A stretch of DNA of 64,000 nt from Atopsyche davidsoni (Eukaryota; Arthropoda; Insecta; Trichoptera; Hydrobiosidae). Each line of letters begins with the position of its first letter. Positions within the stretch are counted from its first letter, which is position 1. The notes under the pieces were generated by a model. That model searched no databases, was not told the origin of the DNA, and worked only from the letters and a program-made list of their open reading frames with translations. Positions 51,401 through 59,965 of the stretch are shown in pieces. The stretch covers positions 7,518,501 to 7,582,500 of the forward strand of contig JAILWY010000025.1 of NCBI GenBank assembly GCA_022113835.1, given 5' to 3'. The position numbers and the translations under genes were made by a program.

Positions 51401-52438
51401 TCACATAGCCCTCCAGAGCCTGCTCTCGAGCCTCCACGCTGCTGCCTGCCTCCAACTGCTGCTCCACCAGGATGGTGTCAGATGCCATGGACCTGGATCC
51501 CGCATCAGGTGCCTTGACTAAAGCGACACCCCCTGCAAGCTGAAACGACGCCTTCTCGAAGAAATTTCTGGCCATCCTGAACGCCTGAAAAATTATTACA
51601 AAAAAAAAGTCTACAACCACATCAATTTATTGTATTCTATGTATTTTTGATTTCATGAGTTTGCTTTCATTTTTTAATGTTATTTATCATTACCTATTTA
51701 AAGCATCCACATTTCAGCTTTTCAGTTTCAAACTTTTTTTGGGGATTTTTTAACGCGGCGAAGCACTTAAAAAAGTAAAAATCTACTTTTTTGTATAAAT
51801 TGATAATGATTAAGTACATTTTTTCAAATATTGAAAATTGTATATCTATTTTTTGGATTGGTCAATCAGATGCGTATTTATTACCCATTACGGGTTTATT
51901 ATATTATTACTAATATGATTAGGCACATTATATCATATATAGAAGATGATTTTTAAAGAAACTCTCAGAAATCCCACACAAATCACGATGATATTTTTCT
52001 GAGAGTTTCTTTAAAAATCATCTTCTATATATGAACTACTGTGCCTAATTATATTAGTAATATTGAAAATTAATTAAAGAAGGTATCATCGTGATTTGTG
52101 TGGGATTTGAACCCACATCACACAAATTTTCAATATTTGAAAAAATGTACTCAATCAATAAAACCTGTAAAGGCAAAATCGTACTTCCTGTGAGACGGTC
52201 TTATATAAAGATTATTTAAAAAACAACTGCAAGTATTATAATAATTTTCACTCACTTGCATCTGCATACACATGATGGAGTCTCTCTTCATGCAATCCTC
52301 AAAGCCGGACGCTGCAAGTCCCTGCTCAAGGTTGTTGCCTCGGAGGCTCTTCAAGGACGACGCCGGGACCACTGCACCGGCGCACAACACCGACACTCCC
52401 ACTGATAGAACAAGCAATAGCACACTCGCAGACGTCAT
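45313..52438 (-). CDS. Osiris family protein (DUF1676), four coding exons
   Basis: Spliced as 52438-52256, 51584-51337, 46432-46174, 45438-45313: 816 coding bases, 271 residues plus TAA. All introns are GT-AG and the phases (0, 2, 0) match. Exon 1 gives a signal peptide (about 1-20) and C49 and C57, the same C-x7-C spacing as the other Osiris protein here. Exon 2 gives AFRMARNFFEK and an acidic helical stretch with RGFFEKRNLQW. Exon 3 holds basic EGRGRKKVLR (164-173) and a long hydrophobic segment (about 175-220) ending in LLLKKMF. Exon 4 gives YHHGGAGW and the C-terminal AQQLAF motif (258-263). The order matches DUF1676 Osiris proteins, which work in the secretory/endosomal pathway of cuticle-forming epithelia. 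I cannot assign a numbered orthologue. No single frame spans the gene, so it is easily missed. It lies head to tail with the Osiris gene 27 kb downstream. Confidence 0.9.
45439..46173 (-). other. Intron 3 of the four-exon Osiris gene
   Basis: 735 bases between a GTAAGA donor and a TTTATTTCAG acceptor. It is AT-rich with no element I recognise. Confidence 0.8.
46174..46432 (-). CDS. Exon 3 of the four-exon Osiris gene
   Basis: The acceptor is ttttcag|GAGTATTTCC. The first base completes the split Arg codon, then residues 145-230 follow, with the basic GRGRKK patch and the long hydrophobic segment FLPFLVGLKFKFVMVVGLVY onward. The donor is GAAGAA|GTAAGA at 46173-46168, phase 0. Reading on gives a short unrelated tail, which supports splicing. 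Confidence 0.9.
46433..51336 (-). other. Intron 2 of the four-exon Osiris gene (4.9 kb)
   Basis: The donor is GTGAAT and the acceptor TTTTCAG. The intron is AT-rich with an AT microsatellite near 47608-47625. More complex stretches at about 47310-47400, 48530-48620 and 50170-50480 could hold regulatory sequence, but I see no recognisable motif or coding exon there. The protein is continuous across the junction, so no coding exon appears to be missing. Confidence 0.8.
51337..51584 (-). CDS. Exon 2 of the four-exon Osiris gene
   Basis: The acceptor follows a T-rich tract (ttttttcag|GCGTTC). Residues 62-143 include AFRMARNFFEK and GYVMEEARGFFEKRNLQW. The donor GCCAG|GTGAAT at 51336-51331 leaves two bases of an Arg codon, and exon 3 supplies the third. 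Without splicing, the frame stops at once (TGA within the donor). Confidence 0.9.
51585..52255 (-). other. Intron 1 of the four-exon Osiris gene
   Basis: 671 bases, GTGAGT donor and TTTTTTCAG acceptor. It holds an inverted-repeat mobile element (51814-52150, listed separately) and otherwise AT-rich sequence. Confidence 0.85.
51814..52150. mobile_element. Long-inverted-repeat MITE, copy 2, inside Osiris intron 1
   Basis: Outer arms of 26 bases are perfect complements (51814-51839 and 52125-52150). Inside lies a second hairpin (about 51906-51970 and 51997-52062) matching the arms of the element at 27431-27705. A segment with tgtgtgggatttgaacccac, B-box-like, follows. These nested palindromes lie entirely within the intron and do not touch the splice sites. 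Confidence 0.75.
52256..52438 (-). CDS. Exon 1 of the four-exon Osiris gene
   Basis: The ATG at 52438-52436 opens a signal peptide (LLLVLSVGVSVLCAGAVV) and the exon runs to FEDCMKRDSIMCMQMQ. The donor is CAA|GTGAGT at 52255-52250. The exon is 61 codons and ends in phase 0. Beyond the donor the frame becomes Asn/Tyr-rich and unlike Osiris, which supports the splice. Confidence 0.9.
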
Positions 52439-52525
52439 CTTGGCACTGGTCGGGCTGATGGGGATGGACGTACTGAGAGTGTGGAGGCAGTTGGTTGTAT
52501 GACAATCTGCGATGGAAGCTAACCG

Positions 52526-52533
52526 TATTTAAG
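52526..52533 (-). promoter_or_regulatory. TATA-like box upstream of the four-exon Osiris gene
   Basis: On the minus strand the sequence is cTTAAATAcgg, about 90 bases upstream of the ATG. A TCA-type initiator could lie near 52500. The motif is weaker than the box at the other Osiris gene, and the assignment is by position only. Confidence 0.4.
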
Positions 52534-52721
52534 TGGAGAACTGGCTCGGTGCATATCCGCCGACGCGGTTACGCGCGATGCACATTGCACTCTGGGATAA
52601 ATGCACTTTCGATGCATTTTTGCAGAATATCAAAGCATTTTTTTATTTTTCAATTAAAATCGGTCTCAGATGCGTGTCAGTAGCGTGCGCGGAGAAAAAA
52701 TGTTTCATGAAATCTGATTTT

Positions 52722-52897
52722 AGAAATTTTATATTTTTGACCGAGAGTACTCGGTGGAATTCTATTTTAATATATTTTTTTAATAAAATACTTTGGCACT
52801 CTGTGTGATAATGCAAACGTAAAAGGTTGGCGAAACCGGTCACAAATAAAAAAACGAACATGTGAAAAAACACTCGAATATTTTATTCAAAAACTCA
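52722..52897. repeat. Palindromic retroposon family copy upstream of the Osiris gene
   Basis: An inverted tail (gagagtactcggtggaattc) is followed by the direct arm (actctgtgtgataatgc, ggttggcgaaaccggtcac). Lies 280-460 bases upstream of the exon 1 ATG. Confidence 0.65.
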
Positions 52898-55800
52898 AAG
52901 GTGCCAAACAAACTTATACGCAAAACAAGTAGCAACAAAACATAAAAAAATTGAAACTATGTTATTTTAATCTATGTTTATTTAGGCTAAAATTAAATTT
53001 CACTTTATTTTTGTTATTTCTGATCTATTAATGAGCAAGAAATATTACGAATAAAGCTTTTGGCAATTTAAATTAAAATATATTTATAATTTAATCTTAA
53101 AATCGTAGTACTGTCAATCATATACTATCTTATTAAAAAAATAAAAATATATTAAATACAAAGAATAACACATAAAAAGATTTATTAAAAAAAATTTAGG
53201 TGGATTTTTATGGAAAATTAACCATATAAGATATTTAGATTGAAATTCAATTTTTCTCTCTGTAATTGCATCCAATATTTTATTTTTAGGAAATTTAAAA
53301 AGTTAGCACGCCACTGGCGAGTAATGACTAAATGCGCGCCTCTGTTTGAACAATGCAAGTGATTTAATTGATCTGTTTATTCATGCAGACGATTTCAAAA
53401 ACCATCACGAACCGATGACTGCTTGAATTTCATAAATAACATTGAATTTTTAAATATGTCTACAGAAATTGGGACTCAATGTGTTATAAATATGTATTTG
53501 AACGTTGGGGCTTAACGTGTTAAAATACTCACTTTTTTATTTATACTTGTCCTAAGTATGTCTCAAATATATTCGATTTCAATTCAGTCAATAAATAAAT
53601 ATAACCGAAGAAATAACAATCGCCCCATTTTTCTGGGCGCTTTTGCCTTTCAGGGGCTTCTTCAAACCCTAAAAACCTCACAATCGTGTAATCTTCTAGC
53701 AACTTGGCTAGTCTATTTATAAGATATGTTAATATGCTAATATGTTTATAAGAATGTGGAATATTACAAATTAGACCAGATTGAAATAAATGTATTTTGG
53801 TATTAGATCTCAAAGTGGTAAAAATGTTTTTTTCCGAAACGAAGTTTGGACTATTGAAAGATTTTTTTTCGTTTTATGAGCATTTTGGATCAAATCAAAT
53901 TTAACTTACTTTTACTTTCTACATAACCAAGATTTCTATATTTTATATGGCAGATTGGCTAAGGTATAGAAAAAAGGATAATGCATAAATGCTATATATA
54001 TAAATACAAAAAGTATTTATAAATTAAAGCTATATATAGGAATTCAACTTTCAAACTACGATAGTAAAGCTTTCAAGATAAAAAGGCACCCTATGGAAAC
54101 CCGTTATCTGGAAAAACCCTCTTTGTCAGATAATCGTACATAAACGACTCGAGAAAACTGCCACCGACACTGAAAATTTTGTATTTCCAAGCCCAGAAAT
54201 AAACCTTTTTCCCTGAACTGATAACAAAACGAGTGAGGTCAATTACAGTTGAAACCCAGCTTAAAATTTCAAATGAATAAATATAAAGTTATCTGAATAG
54301 TAAATAAAAATAAAAACCATTACTTAAGGTCAGAAAACACATCAAACCACTGGGGTTAATAATGTAGGTGTAATTTTTATTTATTTTTATTAATAAATAT
54401 TCATATCTGAGAGGGTTTTGAAATACTTTTTAAAGCTGTAAATTAAATACAGATGTAATAAATAAAAAAAACTAGTTCACTTGAATATAGTTGTGTGATA
54501 AAATGTTTTATTTTCGCTTCTCTTTACCACACATGCACGAAGTATGTGCTGACAGTAAAAATCACTATCATGCAATCTAAGATTTCTAAATATGACGTGT
54601 TTTAGTTCAATAAATATATTTTGTCAGCTGTTCAGACCGAAGTGCCACAATCTGCAACGGTTGAAAACACCATGCATCGTATGTATGGGGATTTCAATCA
54701 TGTCCTCCGATTTTGATACTCAAACCGAAGCCTTCTTCAGGGACTTTTTCTAAAATTCAAGCAGCTCAATACAAAGAAATCATATCAAACATATCTAGTC
54801 TCCGTAACTTGGTTTTGTTGGTTTATTCAAGCGAGTTTCATACGAAGCTCTGCCTGAAGATGTTAGAACCCCTAATGTTGAAATGTTATATTGAAATATG
54901 TGCTTTTATTTTCCCACTGTTATATGGCACACATAACATGCATGGTGCACGTTTATTTCAATTCGTGAGCAAATGCAAAGAAACTGACAGAGAAAACCTT
55001 CAGTTGCGTGCAAGCTCTGGGATGAATGAAGTCAATGTTGCCTGAGCCAGCGAATTAAAGATGTTAAACCAATTATACGCATTTTTTCCATACGTGCTGT
55101 AAAAAATCTGAATAAATATAACTTGCTAAACTTATAACAATTTATTTTTCATAACAAAACCAAATCCACAGAAGGTATGCACATACACAAGGTACATAAA
55201 AATTAACAAATCAAATGTCTAAGCTTTTAGTTTTAAGCACCTGTTTGTAGATTAATGGAAGTCAGCATTTACAAGTGGCTTTCACTTTCTTGGTGACTGC
55301 AATTCCATACTGAATACCTGCTAGCAAGTTTCAGATATCGCCTTTATTTGTGGTTTGATGGATCTACTCCGGTGTGCTGCTATTTCTGTATATTTGAAAG
55401 CACTTGGACCACTTTCAGTCGCCTTATAAATAAGCGAAACCAACAAGTAATGGTCAGTCGGTCTCTGATTTTGAAGAAGAAAATAACATCTCTTACTTTT
55501 GTATTTGTAACAAAAAAACAATTTACACATTACACAACAAATAAATCTACAAAAAGCAATATTTATTGAAACACGTGTACAAACACAAAGCCCGAGTAAC
55601 TGTTAAAAATCTGAAGGTCTAATTCTAAACTATACTACAGTTAATTAAAAGCAAATGGTATGTTTAGTTATAAACCTTGGATATGCTGTATAATTATTCA
55701 GGAGCGTGGAAGATTTGAAGACGTGGCTAACCAGGTAAACCGCAAAGTAGCGGTTAAAGTGAAGACAGGCGTTCCGGATGCTAAGCTGTTAATCTCTATT

Positions 55801-57501
55801 GATACATGAAACGTCGTAACCATAAAGTGATTATCCTCTGCACACATCAACATCAATAATATTGAGCCTATTTTTATTATCATGATATATAAATATGTTA
55901 GATATCATGGGAACTGGTTTTGTGTGATTTATGTATGACTTTTTTGAGTAATGAAAAATAAAGCTAGCAAATGATTGATGATTCGAAATATCAATGTGCA
56001 AGTGAGGATTTATTTTATTTTCAGTGGCATTTTATGACATTGTTTGGTTTTTATTTATAAATGATTGTTTTCCACAGGTATCGTATAAAATATAAAAAAC
56101 GTGAATAATAATGCAAAATACTCGAATGGTGCACAAACTAATTAGTATATGTAAACAAAAAAAGATTTTGAAAGACTTCTTGATAAATTGTTTTTTTTTT
56201 AACTAGGCAATTATAAATAATACCTAATTGAGGTAGGAAGGTGAGATGTTTTTTAATTAAGCAATCATTAATCTTTCTGACTGAAGTCAGGCTCATCGTT
56301 ATATTGAGATGCCTATGACTTGAAGAGCTTACAATTTGTTTTTTATAGCTTTAATTATTTTTACGTATCTGATAAGGTAAAACTACACCCTTAAAGAGAC
56401 GCTCTGTAGCCTTTCAAATAAATCAATGGTGAAGCAATGGACCACGAAGGCATTACTCGGGGTGGTGTTTAAAGATAGACGCATCAATCAGACCTAATCT
56501 GATGGTCTGTTGGGATTTATGATTTTAGAGGGAAGGTATATTCAGTAATAAAGACCCTTTTCAAAGGTGGTGGTTAAATGACAGTATTCGGGCAAAAGGC
56601 ACATAATACTAATGGTGGACAGTTCAATCCGCTCTGGTGTCCATGTGGTCACAAAATTGTGATAAATATAACAAATATATAATTTAAAATAAGCAATATA
56701 TAGTATCATAAGTATATTGTTAAATAAAAATATGATAAAAAGTATTTTCAGCTATTGTAACCCTCAATGTGTTACAGATCTTTCAGTAATAGTAGCTTTA
56801 CAGTGAATTAACTTCGCGCATACTCTTTAATTGCCTGTTTTCACTCATTTATCTATCACTTACATCATTGAATATATAAATAAACATAGTTGATCGTAAT
56901 AGGTTTTATAAACTCAGATAAGGCCAACGTGTCGTGGTTTTATTTTCTTAAATCGGTAAACACAAGAAAAAATACTTCATTGTTATCTGTTAATTTCATC
57001 AATTATTAAAAATGCCAAGAGATGAACGCAAAGAGAAAACGTAGAGATGGTCAAAAGGCATTGTTTTGATGTACTTTAAGACCATTTTTAAAGATGTTTC
57101 ATTATAATCAATATACAAATGAACTTCGAGACATTTTTAAACAAAAATAATGCATACTTAATGAAAAAATAATTTTTAACTCAATATTTATCTGTTCTTG
57201 TAGAGAAGTAATAATTTTTTTTCAAAAAATCGTTATAAAATGTAAAATAAAAAGTTTCGGCATTTATTAATATTTATACCGTTAATAATTATAAAAATAA
57301 AAAATTCAACATCGACAATTTTTTTGGTCGTTTCCATGCAAAAAGTGCTGTAAGTTTATTATAGTAAATATGAAAAATTAATAAAATAAACTTTTTTTTA
57401 TGTTTATGAGTATTTATTTATTAATTACACATGCAATGACCTGATTTTTTATATAAAAGTGATAAACATGCCAAATAGTATTAAAAGCTATATTTCGAAA
57501 C
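52898..57501. other. AT-rich intergenic region upstream of the four-exon Osiris gene
   Basis: No gene supported. 54700-55050 and 55690-55860 are more complex; the plus reading FEDVANQVNRKVAVKVKTG near 55720 looks like a retroelement remnant. Other short frames are unrecognised. Confidence 0.45.
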
Positions 57502-57544
57502 TTTTTTTACGTAATTTGTATATATTACAAATTACGTAAAAAAA
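57502..57544. repeat. Perfect 19-base hairpin
   Basis: tttttttacgtaatttgta, loop tatat, then its exact complement. Likely a MITE core. Confidence 0.8.
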
Positions 57545-57604
57545 TAACATGAAACTAGTTGTACAAAATAACATGAAAACCTTTCAAAAAAGTGATAAAC
57601 ACTC

Positions 57605-57752
57605 CACTCTGTTTGATAATGCCAACGTGAAAGGTTAACGAAACCGGTCACAAATAAAAACGAACATGTGGAAAATCACTCAAGTATTTTACTCAAAAAT
57701 ATTAAAACGGAACTCCACCAAGTACTCTCTGCAAAAAATATTGAATTTCTTT
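57605..57752 (+). repeat. Palindromic retroposon family, single-arm copy
   Basis: Starts actctgtttgataatgccaa, continues cgaaaccggtc and atgtggaaaatcactcaagt, and ends with the tail at aatattgaatttctt. This copy shows the linear sense unit without an inverted arm. Confidence 0.7.
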
Positions 57753-57889
57753 AGATAAAGCGCAATTAAAAATCTCTCCGATCGCTTCCGTCCTGAACAA
57801 AAAAATTACCGAAAGATCCGAGTAAGTATCGCGTAAAACTATTGCTCTCGATTTGTTCGAATTCCACTCGTTTCGCGGTGGAAACTTGT

Positions 57890-58180
57890 GGTGTGAATAA
57901 ATATAGAACGGGTGTACAAATTGCGCCGGCGGCTCGGGCCGAGGGCGCGGAGGGGACGACCGAAACTTGAGGAGGAAAACGACTCGGATCGAAAGTTTGG
58001 CGAGCAATTATGCGATTCCGGTGCAGACTGCAGGTGAAATTTGTGGCTCGGGAGCGTAATGGTATTTTTCAATTGCGGTCGGCGCAAAAGTTGCGACGGC
58101 CCCGTGCACTCAAAGTGGTACCACCTCGGGGGAAACTTTGAACGACGACTCGAGATATTTCAAAAACGAGTTTAATGCAG
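57890..58180. other. GC-richer island of unknown function
   Basis: CpG-containing sequence with overlapping minus frames of 82 and 101 residues that are not recognised. Candidate regulatory or unannotated exon sequence. Confidence 0.25.
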
Positions 58181-58289
58181 CACTTGTGTGGTTGTGTGTG
58201 TGTGGGTGTGGGTGTAGTGGTGCGCGAAGAAATTATCGTACGGTGTTTCAGAAGCTGTAGATGTATTTATTTACTGAATAGGACTTGTA

Positions 58290-58765
58290 TTAAACACACA
58301 CTTAAAGCAAGTAATCAAATTGACTAAAGTGATGTGCGTAGCGGGCAAAATTCGCGTAAAATTGCGCGTGTGAAATCAAGTCTATACACTCTTTGATTTG
58401 TATGTAGTCAAATAAATCGTTTCCTATAAATAGTTGAACCGCTTCATGCACACTTTGCGGATTACTCGGCATCACAACAACACCACTTTGTCCTAAAAAA
58501 TGTTCAATAACTGGAGGATTATCATTTTCTGGCCCACTCCACTTCTTCATTGTCTCTTTGTTCAGAATCACTGGACAGTATTGGTAGAAGTAACGTTGAC
58601 GAGTCCTAAACAAGCATTACGTGCTGTAAACCTAAAGAGTAAAATGACCTTCTGCCGCTTTTGGAGTAAACACATTCATAAAGGTATTAATACGCGCCCC
58701 GTTTTAAGACAGCAGTTCGTGAAACGGGTACTAGTACCCGCCCCGCCTTAAGTGTGTATTAATAT
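58290..58765 (-). mobile_element. piggyBac-like non-autonomous element, copy 3
   Basis: TTAA at 58290-58293 and 58762-58765, ends ACACACACTTAAAGC and GCCTTAAGTGTGTA. It keeps a 103-residue minus frame (58302-58613) with SGPENDNPPVIEHFLGQSG and HEAVQLFIGNDLFDYI, which resembles the start of the piggyBac-type transposase domain (an ELFxLFF-like segment). The rest of the transposase is absent, so it cannot move on its own. Confidence 0.78.
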
Positions 58766-58875
58766 TCGTAGGTTTTGGAAGTTGGGGTGGTTTTTTTTTG
58801 GGTATTGGGTCGTTTTAAGAGCGATTCAGCTGCATAATTAATTATGCAAATGCATAATTAAACTTGTTTTTAGTT

Positions 58876-58962
58876 ACGATGACCCGGTGTTTTGGGTCGA
58901 ATCTAGTAATTCAAATTATTTTAATAAACTCAAAGTGAAGACAAAATACAAAGGTACTTTTA
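58876..58962 (+). repeat. Dispersed retroposon end, copy 2
   Basis: gatgacccggtgttttgggtc-gaatc and gacaaaatacaaaggtact, matching 24230-24310. Confidence 0.55.
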
Positions 58963-59020
58963 TCATTATAACTTTAAGGAGTCATCTAATATCTTAATGA
59001 CTTAATAAGGTACGTTTTTT

Positions 59021-59114
59021 GAAAAATGTGGAAAATCACTCAAGTATTTTATTCAAAATATTAAAATGGAATTCCACCAAGTACTCTCTGTCAAAAATAT
59101 TGAATTTCTTAACA
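59021..59114 (+). mobile_element. Short 5'-truncated palindromic-family retroposon
   Basis: Bracketed by gtacgtttttt (59010-59020) and gtacgtctttt (59115-59125), one mismatch. It contains only the arm end and tail (tgtggaaaatcactcaag to caaaaatattgaatttctt). Confidence 0.65.
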
Positions 59115-59348
59115 GTACGTCTTTTACATTAAAAAATCACACCTTAATACATGGTTTTTTTATGCATTGGTCGTACATTAGTTTCATTTGTAATTCTCCA
59201 CGTTTGAAGAGCAAAAATAGATTAAAAACTGGTCGCTTCATAATGTAAAAATATCACGTAATATTATTTAGGATTTGCAAGTGCTTTCTGTCAAAAATAT
59301 TAAATTAGTCGTGGATGTTTGAAGTGGGTGAAGGCAGTTCTCGGCCAC

Positions 59349-59393
59349 CCGGTGGCGGCTGGGGTGGTGTGAGTGGTGTGAGTGGTGTGAGTG
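59349..59393. repeat. 9-base minisatellite (ggtgtgagt)n
   Basis: About three and a half copies of a GGTGTGAGT unit. Confidence 0.75.
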
Positions 59394-59578
59394 GTGATGT
59401 GGTTGACTCGGCCGGTGGGTTTGAAAGTGATTTCTTGGTCTTGACCGGTGTGATTTGGGTCAATGGGCTGAGCAGTCAGGGCTGCGAGTCGCGTCCCTCG
59501 ACAGCTGCACCAGCCAGGGCTGTGCCAACGCATGTTTATTCATTACTTTCAATTAATAAACTTTTAAACCACTCGGTT

Positions 59579-59952
59579 TAAACCCAGCTCCTAGCGGGTC
59601 ATGGAGCGATGAGAAGTTATCCCCGCAGGTTCCACTTGACACATGCCCTTGTGATGATATTACTCCACAAACAGTGATCCACCTCGTGGGTTCATGCCCC
59701 ATCTTTGGTCTTCAGAGACACCAACAGGAGGGCCTGAAGTCAGTGGCGAGACACCCACAGTTGATGAAGTCACTGGATGGCTTCTTGAAGCATATCATCG
59801 GAACTGTAAAGAAGATAAACCAGGGGGTGTAGCTTCAGTCACTCCCATATATAGCACAATATCAATCGACTAATTTGGAAAGTTTCCCCAAATTGTGATG
59901 ACAAACCTTGTACATAACAAGCAAGGTACCAAACCTATAAAAAAAAAAAAAA
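59579..59952 (+). mobile_element. 5'-truncated LINE (family B) with poly-A tail
   Basis: Target copies aaaccactcggtt at 59566-59578 and 59953-59965. The 374-base body matches 14005-14340 and encodes the post-RNase H cysteine/histidine region in broken frames (GHGAMRSY, CPCDDITPQTVIHLVGSCP). It ends acaagcaaggtaccaaac and then a run of A. Classic target-primed insertion. Confidence 0.88.
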
Positions 59953-59965
59953 AAACCACTCGGTT

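Noticed and set aside
58500..58751. Plus-strand frame in the piggyBac-like element
   Set aside because: It is antisense to the transposase remnant, with no independent support.
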